Shown: positions 1 to 10,404 of the stretch, piece by piece | How the letters are laid out: the number at the start of each line of letters is the position of its first letter | How positions within the stretch are numbered: position 1 is the stretch's first letter | From: Toxorhynchites rutilus septentrionalis | Taxonomy: Eukaryota; Arthropoda; Insecta; Diptera; Culicidae | DNA: 64,000 nucleotides | Assembly: GCF_029784135.1 (NCBI RefSeq) | Contig: NC_073746.1 | Location: 229,041,882 to 229,105,881 of the forward strand | Direction: 5' to 3' | Notes under the pieces: generated by a model | The model's input: the letters and a program-made list of their open reading frames with translations, nothing else | Database searches by the model: none | Told to the model about the DNA's origin: nothing | Translations under genes and position numbers: made by a program

Positions 1-884
1 ATTACCTGGTCAGAATTGCTACGCGAGACGATGCAGATATTGCGAACGTTTTCAAATGTTTGGATAATGAAACCTTTGATTTACTTCCTGTCGTTTACCG
101 TGTTATTTCTGTAGAGCTCTGCAACGTAGGAGGCGTCCTGCTGAGAGGAGATCGCATAGGTTCCTGCTTCTCTGCGTAATCGGGTTATCAGCACTGCACA
201 CGATGGACATCCTGGTGTAAATCTAATGAAGTCACACCTACGTACAGCTGTATGATGGCCGAAAATGGACGCTGATGTAGAGTCGTTCGTGAAAAATTGC
301 CGAGGTTGTGTTTTAGTGTCAGCTCCTGATGTTCCTGAGCCCATGCTTCGTAAAGAGTTACCTTCTGGACCCTGGGAGGATATTTCAATTGACTACCTCG
401 GACCGCTCCCGGATGGTCAATACTTGCTCGTCGTTGTCGATTGCTATAGTCGCTATTTAGAGATATGCAAAATAACGTGTACTGATTCCAAAAATACGAT
501 TGAGAATTTGAAGAAGATATTCAGTCGTTTCGGCCTACCATCGCTGATTAAAGAAGATAATGGTCCGCAATTTGCTAGTCAAGAGTTTAGGACTTTTTGT
601 GAGGAGCACGGTATAAAACTCGTAAATACAATACCTTATTGGCCTCAGATGAATGGCCAAGTTGAGCGGTAAAATCGTTCCATTTTGAAGCGCGAGCTCG
701 GTAAAGATTGGAGAGATGAGCTATATAAGTAGTTACTAATATACCACGCAACCAACCACTCGGTGACAGGCCAACCGCCATCAAAGCTAATGTTCAGAAG
801 GTGCATGAAGAGTAAATTGCCACTAATACCAACGCACATAGATGACGAAGCGATAAGAGATGAAGACAAAATTAAAAAACAGAT
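1..884 (+). pseudogene. Ty3/gypsy retrotransposon pol, integrase part (broken)
   Basis: Integrase of a Ty3/gypsy LTR retrotransposon, which would insert element cDNA into host DNA. The readable core runs from 265 to 672. It has the end of the zinc-binding region (KNCRGC), a core with the first catalytic Asp in SIDYLGPLP and the second in EDNGPQF, and a third motif ending in MNGQVER. A TAA follows directly at 670-672. Upstream (1-264) the frame is lost by small indels, although HDGHPG-like and LLRGDRI-like pieces are recognisable in different frames. Downstream the frame runs to 884, where a Jockey element interrupts it, and resumes at 2865. The 5' part of the element lies outside the window. 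Family assignment is firm; activity is excluded by stops and the insertion. Confidence 0.85.
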
Positions 885-2864
885 ATCGATACCCATAGCC
901 CTAACGGATCTTTCATCCGATCATCTTCCGGTAATTGTTTCTGTCGGAACAGCAGTGATTCAGCAAACACAGCGAAGGCGAAACTACAAACGGGCTAACT
1001 GGGAACATTTTATGGAAATAAATAACATCAATGATAGTGAGCAGATTGTTTCAACTAGTGACGTGGATCGAATCTTGGACAACCTTCTTTCAACTATCCA
1101 GGAAGCGGAAAGGAGATGTATTCCACAAACCAAGGTAACGAGGAAAACCATTGACATTGACAATCACACACGCAGAATTATCATGCTGAAAAACTCTATT
1201 AGAAGACAATATCAGAGAACGCTAAACATCAGAAGAAAAGTGTTATATTTGAAATTAACGAAAATAATTAGAAAAAGACTGGACAATATAACTAATGCTC
1301 ATTTTGAAAGGAATATAGCCAATTTACCTGACAACTCCAAACCTTTCTGGAGGCTGGCCAAAATTTTAAAAAATAAGCCTAAGCCTGTACCTCCACTAGT
1401 GGACAATAATCAGGTATTTGTAACCCCATTAAAGAAAGCAAATTCGATTGCTACCCACTTCGAAGGTTCGCACAACTTGGGACGAAACATAAATAGCCCG
1501 CTAGAATTTACAGTTTCTGAGTCTATAGAAAGAATCAGCACTATCGATATCCCGTTACAAATACAACGAATAACAGTGAATGAAATCAAAGATAACATAA
1601 AATGTACAAAAAATATGAAAGCACCAGGATTTGATGGATTGTTTAATATTCACCTAAAAAAGATGGGTCCTCGAGTACACACTCTTCTCGCGAATATATT
1701 CAACTTCTGCTTAGAAAATTCCTACTTTCCTTCGATGTGGAAATCGGCAAAAGTGGTCCCATTTTAAAACTGGGTAAAGACCCCACCAAAGCAACAAGTT
1801 ATCGGCCAATAAGTCTGCTGTCATCTATTAGTGAAATCTTTTAAAAGTGCATCTATACCCGTCTGCTCCAACATGCTGAGGATAACAACATTTTATTGAA
1901 GGCTCAATTTGGTTTCAAACGTGAGCATTCAACAGTTCATGATGCTACTCTAGCGCTATTCGCAGATGACACGGCTATATTGTATAGAGGAAGAATACTT
2001 AGACACATCATCAATCGAAGCCTCACAGATTTAAGGTCTTTCATAAAATACCTTTCAACATGGAAGATTAAAATCAATGCGACAAAAACTCAACTAATTG
2101 TGTTTCCTCATAGAAAATCTCGGAACCTAATTCCTGAAGCTGGAATCAGAATCCAATGACAGCAAGTCGATTGGTCTAATGAAGTGAAATACCTTGGTTT
2201 CACTATCGATAAGCATCTCACCTATCGGAAACATGTTGAGAATCTAACCACTAAAAGCTTAATACTTTTACGAAAATTGTACCCGTTAATTAACAGAAGA
2301 TCAAGGCTTTCAATTCGTAACAAGCTTACCACTTACAAGCAACTAGTTTTACCGGTTCTCGAATACGCGTCCCCAATCTGGATGAATTGTGCCAAAACTT
2401 ACCTGCAAAAGATTCAGGTTATACAAAACAAATACCTAAGAATGATTATCAATGCACCTCCAAGAACACGAACCACCGAGATCCATCGCATTACTGGATT
2501 AGTCGAAAAATCGAAAAATCGCCGAAAGATTTAGAAAAAAGTTGGATAATATTCGTAGGCGAACGCAGCATTCTACCCATCCAATACTAAGAACGTTCTG
2601 AAAATCAACATTTATCCTTTTGTTTTGTGTTTATTTTGTAGATAGTTGGTATTTTATTTTTTTTTTTGTTTATATATGTTAAAATTTAAAAAAAAATCTT
2701 GTTTTGTAATAGTAATTAAAACGATTTTCCTAGGGAAAACGAAGATTAGCTACATGAAAACATCGTTAATGAAGCAGGAAAACTATGTTGTGTCACTTAA
2801 AATTAGAACTAAAATTCATGTCAAACATGTAATTACTTCAGTAAAGAGAAATTTAATCCAAATC
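885..2864 (+). mobile_element. Jockey-clade non-LTR retrotransposon, 5'-truncated, inserted in gypsy integrase
   Basis: A 1980-bp insertion flanked by the perfect 12-bp direct repeat TAAAAAACAGAT (873-884 and 2865-2876). Removing the insertion restores an uninterrupted integrase frame across the junction. It encodes the tail of an endonuclease (SSDHLPVIVS at 907-945), then reverse transcriptase fingers (MKAPGFDG near 1615), YRPISLLS, QFGFKREHS, the FADDTA catalytic box near 1950 and the thumb (YLGFTIDK). Lesions include a frameshift after KVVP (1765), several stops, and an internal deletion that joins the HSTVH region almost directly to FADD, removing the conserved palm blocks between them. 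There is no poly(A) at the 3' end. Clade assignment rests on the absence of RNase H and the RT motifs. Confidence 0.85.
1896..2534 (+). pseudogene. Jockey reverse transcriptase palm/thumb remnant with internal deletion
   Basis: Broken RT of the Jockey insertion. The first segment (1896-2159) reads QFGFKREHSTVHDATL and runs within a few residues into FADDTAILY. In an intact RT, these motifs are separated by well over 100 residues that include the first catalytic Asp. The second segment (2184-2534) continues in the same element with KYLGFTIDKHLTYRKHV, the PVLEYASPIW block and the usual C-terminal NAPPRTRTTEIHR region. A stop (TGA 2157-2159) lies between them. This copy could not make an active enzyme. 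Confidence 0.8.
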
Positions 2865-3249
2865 TAAAAAACAGATGGGGAAGGAGTTTTCTGATAAGAA
2901 ACGTCGAGCAGAATACAGCGATATTAAAGAAGGAGATCGAGTATTTGTGAAGAGAATGCGGAAAGATCATGAACGGCAAGCAGATTATTCACCCGAAGAA
3001 TTCCAAGTGCAGAAAAAGGTTGGATCTGACGTCATTGTTCGTTCAGAATCTAGAATAGAATTTCGACGAAACTTAACGCATCTGAAAAGAGTTCCAAATA
3101 AGCCAGTAGAACCGGAAACATCGTCTCTTCGGTTGTCACCAAAGGATTCAACTCATACGAAAAATTCATCAGAGATCGTTGAAGAATCTTGTCGCTCAAA
3201 ACGTCAACGATCTGAGCCAGTGAAGTTCCAGGACTATATGTCCCATTAA
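2865..3249 (+). pseudogene. Ty3/gypsy integrase C-terminal domain (continuation)
   Basis: The continuation of the integrase frame after the Jockey insertion. It reads from MGKEFSDKKRRAEYS through KEGDRVFVKRM, typical of the C-terminal module of gypsy integrases, followed by SPEEFQVQKKVGSDV and RRNLTHLKRV. A charged tail ends at TAA 3247-3249. The stop is 23 bp upstream of a purine-rich tract (3262-3271) and the LTR start, as expected for the 3' end of pol in an element without env. Confidence 0.8.
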
Positions 3250-3272
3250 GTTCAATAAGTTAAAGGTGGGGT

Positions 3273-3445
3273 TGTAGGATCTGGCTTCACTGCAAGAGTG
3301 GTGAGAAAAGGTATAGAGACCTGAAGCGAAAAAAGGAGGGGTTTAGAGAGTGAGAGTTCGGACACGAAGGTCGTGCAAAGATTACGCTCTGTGGATAATC
3401 GAATAAAAATTTAGTAAAAAAGATTGAGGTGTTTTTATTTCTACA
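3273..3445 (+). repeat. 3' LTR of the gypsy element
   Basis: Starts TGTAGGATC right after a polypurine tract (AAAGGTGGGG) and ends TTTCTACA, so the ends form the short inverted repeat TGTAG/CTACA expected of LTRs. An AATAAAA signal lies near 3404. The 5' LTR is outside the window, so length (173 bp) and target duplication cannot be checked. Confidence 0.7.
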
Positions 3446-4280
3446 GTATACATATTCTATAGATGCACTGTTAGAAAAAAAGATCAGCGATGAAGAATAT
3501 TCTAGACATTATAAACCTTCCTATACTCTCGTATAGATCTGACAGACCGAGCATCAATGAGGCGGCTGGGTTAAATAACTATTAAAAGTGAATGAAGTTA
3601 AAGAAAAAAATATTTTCTGAAGTTTTTTCACTCAATTATATCTTTTTCTTTGAATAAATTCCAATAACGCCTAAAAATACACAATAGCAATATCTCAGAG
3701 ACGCGCACAGTCCAGAGTACACAAATTACGATTTTCCGCGCAAGTATAGGAGTGTTAAGTATGTGTTGTGATTGGTGAAGATGCAACTAACCACTAAAAC
3801 CAATGCTATGCTTCGAAATATTTTAATAAAGAACTCTGTGGTACAGTGAATATGATGTGCTACCTGGATATCATCACTGATAAGGCTCAATAAAACACTC
3901 ATGGAGTCAGATCGACAGAGACAGAGACAATTAACATTTCATTCACACAGCCTATCGTTTATTATCCTCCATTGACGGGAATAATGCCACGATATCGCGC
4001 ATGTAAACGCCGACGTTGTCGATCGTATGCAAGAAGCAAATCTTATCTCTGCTCGTTTCGCATGACATTTCTCGTTGCACATTATTTCCTCAACATTAAA
4101 TAATGGCCTCGGACCTGATCGTCGTCGTCGGTGTAGTCGTTGTGTCGTCAGCAGGACAATTGAAGAAAGTGTAGAGAGGGAAAATTGACTGCTGAATGGA
4201 TCCGCCGGTTCACTACCCTTCCTAGTTGTGGACCCTCGAATTTCTCTGATAAACTTGTTAAACAGCCATCCTTCGTGTAC
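3446..4280. other. Intergenic, no recognised feature
   Basis: No homology or structural repeat recognised. It lies between the gypsy LTR and the 3' end of the minus-strand PEBP gene. Short open frames here lack motifs and are probably chance. Confidence 0.4.
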
Positions 4281-4286
4281 GTGACG

Positions 4287-4292
4287 TTTATT
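4287..4292 (-). terminator. Polyadenylation signal of the PEBP gene
   Basis: AATAAA on the minus strand (context ACCAATAAACG), 210 bp past the stop codon at 4503. It is the first such hexamer downstream and a plausible mRNA end. Confidence 0.4.
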
Positions 4293-4502
4293 GGTCACAG
4301 CTTAGTTATGCACATGATGTCTATATAAATTTTGCACTCCCGAGATATGCTGCTGCACGCTGGCAGCGACGCCGTGGCAACACAGTTCTTATCTGCCGGT
4401 ACACTTCCATTCCTTGTTGTCAATAAATTGTGCCAAGAAAATTCCTCGATTCTTGCATTTCGGGACATCGGCAATCGGTGAACACTCACATCATATAAGT
4501 CT

Positions 4503-7500
4503 CTACGCCTTGAACCCAATCGAAGCGATTGGGCCACAAAGTGTTCCCTTGGGGTAAATCGAATTAATCCAGTCGGCCAAATCGAGTTCTCCATGACCGC
4601 TCTGCATTGGTGGATAGCTGATTCCGTCGAGCTGCTCATACAGATAGAACCCAAAGCGATGCTCGTTCATCCAGGGGACCGGTGCGATATAGTCTATAAA
4701 ATATGTTGGTATCGAAATAAAAAGTCTGTTATTTAGCAAACGGTTAACAATCGATTCATACCCATAACAGTGTCGCCATCCATGTAAGTCATCCCATGTA
4801 TCAAGGCAGACCCCTGAAGTAGAGGAGAAATAAGGAGATGAGAGAAAGCGAAAATGAGAATCATATAAAACAGAATGATGCGGCATCTTAAAATACGTCA
4901 GCCAACTAATATCGTTCAATCGTTCATTGTCGCTTTCGCTATGCACCCACAGATGGCGCGAGCATGCGACAGTACCAATTGATGACGAACAGTAGGATAG
5001 CTAAACCATATGGGAACGAGGAGTGTGTCGAACAAGTTAAGAATAACTTTGATTGTTTCATTGGAAACATAGGTTGTTAAAAAGTTGATGCAGTTAAATT
5101 ACTGTTTTTCAAACATACATTTTCACTCAAGTGTACCACATAAACATTTTTCAATGTGATTCACTCTAGCAGGGAACAACCGAAAAGATAAAAAAACTTG
5201 AAGCGCGGGAGAAACGAACTGTTAAGAAATGGTTATGACAGACAGATAATGCGAAAAAGTTTATCCCTCGTTTGAGAAATAATTTTATAGTCTTTTCAAT
5301 CGTTTGTCTGTCCAGCAACTGTAATATTAACAAATGGAAAGAATTATAGGGAGCGCGAATGAAATGCTTTCTCCATCAATATTTTTTCATTGTCTGTCTT
5401 ACGTCAGCAATACGATTATATGCCTTCAAACGACAGTAACGAATTGTTGATTCCGAGGGTACGCAAAGCCTTTTCTACTTCAGGTACAGTTTTCGGAGAA
5501 GTCAAAACAAATCAAATTAACCTTGTATAGAATTTATTGGAATTCTCAAATCGCGGCCGATATCATCAGAATCTTCAATGTTAGATTTGCAGTGCAATCA
5601 AGATTGCCACATTTAATTCTGTAAAATTTTCTGAAAAAATCTGTATGTCTGTATTTTTAGTAAAAAAAAATCTGTATAAAAATCTGTAACGAAAATAAAG
5701 GTTTATTCTCATTTTGAATTTATTATTCTTATTTATAGGTTGTTAAAGTCGTATCAATACAACAAATTAAATCATGAAAAGGTTTTCTCATAATCCTTTG
5801 AATTGTATGATATTTATTTTGTTGAATTGTTGAATTGTGTTGATTTGTTGAACTTTCCCTTTTAAAATGTTCAGCAATTTCATCCTTGAAGCTTCTCCTT
5901 GAGCTGATACACAGCTCTTCGTTTTCAAAACAGAGTCTATAATTGTGAATGCCAACCGATCTCCGGACTTTGTTTTGTAGATATTGTGAAGTGAAAATAT
6001 TCGCTCAACACACGCTGATGGATGTTATCAAAATGAGACTCAGAAACGACCATAGGAATAGACACAAAAATTTCTCAGCATGCCTTTTGACATCTAACAG
6101 CTGAGACCAAGTCATATCTGAGTCACTTAATGTTTGCCCCATGGGATTCGTCCTGAGTAGTCTGATCTCGTTATCCAAGCCTTGTCTATTACCTGCTCCA
6201 ATGTATTGAGAAAACTAGCGCATCAAATCATTAAAGTTAGGTATTTTGACGAAATTTTGAGGGTTTATCAAGACTGCAGTTTTCATAACTGAAATTAAAC
6301 CCCTTTGAAATTAGTTTCACAAGTTTAATATATATGTCACGACAAATCGATTTGAAGATCAGATTCCTAGCTGAGTCCAATCCTTTTTCAGCTTCTTCTA
6401 CATCGATACCAACGTAAACATCCTCATGCTTCTTCAGAAAGTCTTCGATTTTTTTTACATCAAGGTCAGCATTAGCGAATCGTTGCACGTAGCTCGTCAA
6501 ACATAAGTTACCCAAAATGAGCAACAATAACATTCTAGTCTCATTATAAAGCTCGCAAATTAGAGAACTTTCTGATTGAAAAGTGCAATTGATGTTATTG
6601 ATGAGCGGTGGAACAAAGTTAAGCAACATCATAATTGGTTTAGTCATAGGATCGTTGAAATGAGTCAATTTACGATTGGCGGATATATTATGGGTATGCT
6701 TAACATGGAAGGAAAAGAATAGTTACAGCTCTTCAAATCGCACAAGATTCCACTTAACAACTGTCTCCAACGAAAGCCATCATTTTTATAACTCAATGAA
6801 TCTATGTATGTTATAAAACTAATATTTAAAATTGAATTTGATAAAATCTGTAAATTCTGTATCTTTGCTGAAAATTTGTAATTTTTGTAATTCTGTATAT
6901 ACAGATTTTGTGTCTGAAATTTGGCTAAAAATCTGTAAAATACAGTATATTTTGTATACAGTGATACAAACTCGTAATCGTACTCCACCGTGCAAATCTC
7001 ATTTCCCTTCTTTTGAAAGTCGAAAACAATTCTATTTAGATGAAGTCATAGTGTCATGTGAGAGTTAAAAGGTTTGCTTTCTGTTTTCAGAGTAATGGTT
7101 TTTATTTTTCTAAGAATTGAGAAGTATGTGCGAATGTATGAAAATTGACTCAAACTCATAATCGTACTCTGGTTGAAATTTCAACTCGATTCATAAAGCG
7201 TTAATCAATTTCAGGATTCCATCATTAGTATGGTATTTCTTGTTCATTGCAACTATCTTTAGCTGTCTTTAGCCGTTATCTACGAGTTTTTTGGTGTATT
7301 CTGAAGGAATACTCATCCATTTTTTGATCAAGTGGTTTTTAAAATCATTATTTTTGGAAATTTGATGGTTTCTAAATATTCTACACAGATAACTTCCATA
7401 TTATTTAACTGGGATTGATGGTGGGAGATTGGGGAGAAGTATCAATAACTTTTGAGCAATTATAATGTAACCATGTGCGAACTATATGTGACTTATACTT

Positions 7501-9793
7501 AGGGTCATTGTCTTGGTAAAAGTTGAATCCTCGATTCAATCTCATTTTGTTCACACTTTGCTACAAGTTTTTCTTTAGGATGTTCAAGTAAACATTCTGA
7601 TCCAATACACCATCGATGAAAATCAAATTGAACAAAAAAAAGTTTGTAATGTGCCGAGGTAGAACATCTTGAATGTCCGAGCACAGACGGAAAAACCGTT
7701 CAACGGTAAAATAAATCAGTAACTCCAATTTCCATTTTTCCAAACAGCATGAAACACACCAATGTCTTACTAGTAAGATGTAGGTGAGTCGAAATTTAAT
7801 ATTTTTGACTCCGATGATTGTCGTTTCGTATCGAGGAAGCCGAACAATGAATTGAGCATAAAAATCTGAAAGCAACGTATAAACATGTTGGTGGTGGAGG
7901 GATGGTATGAGGGTGCATGTAGGGGGTAATTTGGTTTCCATCGATGGTGTATTGGGTCAGAATGTTTAATTGTACACACCAAAGAAAACATGCAGCAAAG
8001 TGTGAACAAAATGAGATTGAATCGAGGATTCAAGTTTTACCAAGACGATGACCCTAAACACATGTCACATATAGTTCGCACATGCTTACATTATAATTGC
8101 TCAAAAGATATTGATACTTGTTCCCAATCTCCCAGCATCAATCCCAGTTAAAAAATATGAAAGTCATCTGTGTAGGAAATTTAGAAATAATCAAATTTCT
8201 AAAAATAACGATTTTGAAAATCACTTGATCAAAAAATGGATGAATATTCCTTCCGAATGCACCAAAAAACTCGTAGACAACGACTAAAGACAGCTAAAGA
8301 TAGTTGCAATGAACAAGAGATACCATACTAATGATGGAATCCTGAAATTGATTAACGCTTTATGAATCGAGTTGAAATTTCAACCAGAGTACGATTATGA
8401 GTTTGAGTCAATTTTCATACATTCGCACATACTTCGTAATTATTACAGAAATAAAAACTATTATTTTGAAAACAGATAGTAAACCTTTTAACTATTATAT
8501 GGCACTATGACTTCATCTAAATAGAATGTTCTGAAACTTTGTTTTCGACTTTCAAAAGAAGGGAAAAGAGATTTGCACGGTGGAGTACGATTACGAGCTT
8601 GTATCACTGTATGTGGCAACCCTGAGTGCAATCATCATTTATTGCAATATTTATCATCAAAGAAAAAAGGGATAATTGTTCATTCAAACAAAAAATATCT
8701 GTATTAAAAGTAATGGTGAAACGGCTAATAATTTGGTCGGATACCGGATATCCGGCAGGCTTCGAGACCGGATAGCCGAATAACCGGCAGCCGGATATTC
8801 GACTCTTTATTCGCGAATACGAAACTGGTAGAAACTGCATGTGCGCATATAGCATGCAAAACGGTGAAGTGCTGCCAGTGCTGCCTGTCAAATAGAGGCG
8901 CGTACTGATAACAGGAGGAATACATTTTAGGGACAAATAAACATATTATTTTACATAAAAATAATGAACGATGATTACATTTTCCATTTAGAATGAACAT
9001 GTTTGATAGTACTTCAGGTTTTCTACAAGGAATCATGAACTGGAGATGGGCGAGCGCTCACGAGCCGCTCATTTGAGCCGGTTCGTCAGAACGAGCGTAC
9101 GATCCACGGTTAAAAAAAGAGCCGCTTTTCAAAAGAGTCTCAGCTCAAAAAAGATCCGCATTTCGAAAGAGTCTCGGTTCAAAAAAGAGCTGCTGTTCAA
9201 AAAAGAGCCGCTCACCGAAATGAACCGTTTTGCTCACCTCTATCATGAACAGGATTTTTTCTTATGAAGATATTCTGATTAGATTTTTGTGGATATATTG
9301 AAATAATTTTAAAACTGGTCGAATAAGAGTAAGTCCTATGAATTTAAATAAGCAATAAACATCAATCAATTATTTTCATTCATTCGACTCGTCTTAATAA
9401 ATGAGGTCCGATATCGTGTAAATATTCATAAAAAAATAACTTAAAGAGTAAATCATAAAAGTATAGATACAAACATACCGGTATATTCATCACAGCCCAC
9501 AACAGAGTAGGTTTGCTTTCTTCTCGGGATCCGCCCAAACCGATGAAGATAAGCATATACAGTTTATCCGGATCAGCGAAATCGAAATAAATCACGGGAG
9601 GAACGTCGAATGACTCTGCGTCGACCGATTGGCCACAAATTTCCCTCGAAAGCACCCAGCCACATTTTTCCACGCATGCCAGCAGCGAATTGAAAATACA
9701 CCCATCAAGGAGATCAACCGATAAACTGCTATCGCAGTTTCCGCGAATAGTTGTAACAGTAAAGACTATGACGAAACATACAAACGCGAACAT
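4503..9793 (-). CDS. Secreted PEBP-family protein, three exons, 185 aa
   Basis: Exons: 9793-9479 (105 codons, donor GTATGT), 4813-4762 (52 nt; acceptor after a pyrimidine tract ending CTTCAG, donor GTATGA) and 4693-4503 (acceptor TTATAG, stop TAG). Phases fit (0, then 1). Residues 1-18 (MFAFVCFVIVFTVTTIRG) look like a signal peptide, so the product is probably extracellular. Residues 63-83 (VPPVIYFDFADPDKLYMLIF) match the PEBP strand PxVxW..DPxKxYTLxM. NIP-G (103-106), APVP...EHRFGFYLYEQ (126-143) and the C-terminal GPIASIGFKA fit the fold. Five cysteines cluster at residues 20-53 of the mature N-terminus and one is C-terminal. PEBPs bind phospholipid head groups or act as kinase or protease modulators. 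Here the pocket motif DPDAPSR reads GLGGSR and HWLV reads LLWAV, so canonical ligand binding is doubtful. Function is not assigned beyond family. Confidence 0.82.
5870..6680 (-). pseudogene. hAT transposase C-terminal remnant
   Basis: The longest open stretch (6668-6237, 143 aa) contains LLNFVPPLINNINCTFQSES and a later acidic helix region. This matches the part of hAT-like transposases that precedes the dimerisation domain. In another frame further down (near 5990-5900) the strand reads IFSLHNIYKTKSGDRLAF, which resembles the C-terminal hATC block (VERIFS...RN RLS). Frameshifts and stops separate these pieces, and the N-terminal catalytic part is gone. It is a non-functional relic that belongs to the element bounded by 5599-8624. 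Confidence 0.6.
6959..8609. mobile_element. Foldback element made of two inverted Tc1/mariner half-copies
   Basis: Both ends carry CAGTGATACAA-type termini next to TA (6957-6958 and 8610-8611), as Tc1/mariner elements do. The left arm (6959 to about 7622) and right arm (about 7937 to 8609) are near-identical inverted copies of some 660 bp around a spacer of about 315 bp. Each arm encodes the same transposase C-terminal part, read outward from the centre: FYQDDDPKHMSHIVRT with QSPSINPS in the right arm on plus, and FYQDNDPKYKSHIVRT in the left arm on minus. Both arms have stops, so no transposase is made. The arms differ at many positions, so the structure is not recent. Confidence 0.8.
8736..8812. 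repeat. CCGGATA-rich palindromic cluster
   Basis: Contains CCGGATATCCGG (8744-8755) and further CCGGATAGCCG/CCGGCAGCCGGATATTCG units, so it can form several short hairpins. It lies just upstream of a low-complexity stretch in PEBP intron 1. No function is claimed. Confidence 0.5.
9047..9235 (+). repeat. Imperfect tandem repeat of AAAAAAGAGCCGCT-like units
   Basis: About six degenerate copies of a roughly 22-nt unit with TTCAAAAAAGAGCCGCT. An open frame through it (RSRFKKELLFKKE) only reflects the repeat and is not taken as a gene. Confidence 0.55.
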
Positions 9794-9830
9794 CTTGAAT
9801 GACCAGAGGCCACCTAGTCGGTCGGAAAAT

Positions 9831-9868
9831 TACTGAAACAGCAAGCGACTGATGCATTTCATTTTATA
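9831..9868 (-). promoter_or_regulatory. Putative core promoter of the PEBP gene
   Basis: On the minus strand TATAAAA (9868-9862) is followed by an arthropod initiator TCAGT with its A at 9834, 34 nt downstream. A start there gives a 40-nt leader before ATG 9793. The spacing is slightly long, so this is moderate evidence only. Confidence 0.45.
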
Positions 9869-9879
9869 ATCTAATGAAG

Positions 9880-10400
9880 CCTAACAACGTGAATATAAGT
9901 GGATAATTGTTATAACGCGTGTATGCGCCGCATACGATCAAAATTGCGGAACTATTGTTCAATTTCTTTATAACCGCTTAACGAAACCGAAACATTTTCT
10001 TTCGCTTTCATCATATTCCTCCAAGCATAGCATCACATATGGATACTACAATGAAAATACATAACTTTGATCTATAAATTCGGTCGCTATTTCTATCGGA
10101 ATACTCATTCGTACTTTTCAGTTTCGTATTTAAACTCCGATGTTAAGCAACTGCGTGTTCAAACGCTACAAGTTATGACGTTAATTTTGCTCATATGTAT
10201 TGGGTTGTCCGGACAAAAATCGAAAGCTTTTTTTTTTAGATAGACAAATATGTATTCCAACGGTCAATAAAAAGTATTGGCGTTATGAGGCTATTAAGAG
10301 AGAAAATTTATTGCAATCCACTAGCTCAACACTCATCTTGTTTCCTAACAAGGATAAGACAACTATTGATTGTTTTGGTCGAAGTGGTCGTGGTCGAAGG
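9880..10400. other. Upstream region of the PEBP gene, no gene
   Basis: AT-rich. A TTGGGTTGTCCGG motif at 10200 resembles the tip of a mariner-type MITE but no partner end was found. Confidence 0.3.
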
Positions 10401-10404
10401 ACGA

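Larger units (their letters stand above)
5599..8624 (-). mobile_element. hAT-superfamily DNA transposon with intact 8-bp target duplication
   Basis: Ends are CAAGATTGCCACA on the left and TGTGGCAACCCTG on the right (reverse complement CAGGGTTGCCACA, 11 of 13 matching). They are flanked by the perfect 8-bp repeat AGTGCAAT at 5591-5598 and 8625-8632, the hallmark target length of hAT elements. Subterminal regions (5620-5700, 6830-6955) are crowded with ATCTGTA motifs, possible transposase sites. A decayed transposase lies on the minus strand. A second transposon (6959-8609) is inserted 15 bp inside the right end, so the original hAT was about 1.4 kb. The whole lies in intron 1 of the PEBP gene. 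Confidence 0.82.

Noticed and set aside
3939..4298. Minus-strand frames of 119 codons after the PEBP stop
   Set aside because: They fall in the likely 3' UTR and downstream region, with no motifs and biased, low-complexity composition.
7561..7941. Minus-strand open frame in the foldback spacer as a gene
   Set aside because: Its end (FIDGVLDQNVYLNILKKNL) is transposase sequence of the left arm and the rest is antisense or spacer.
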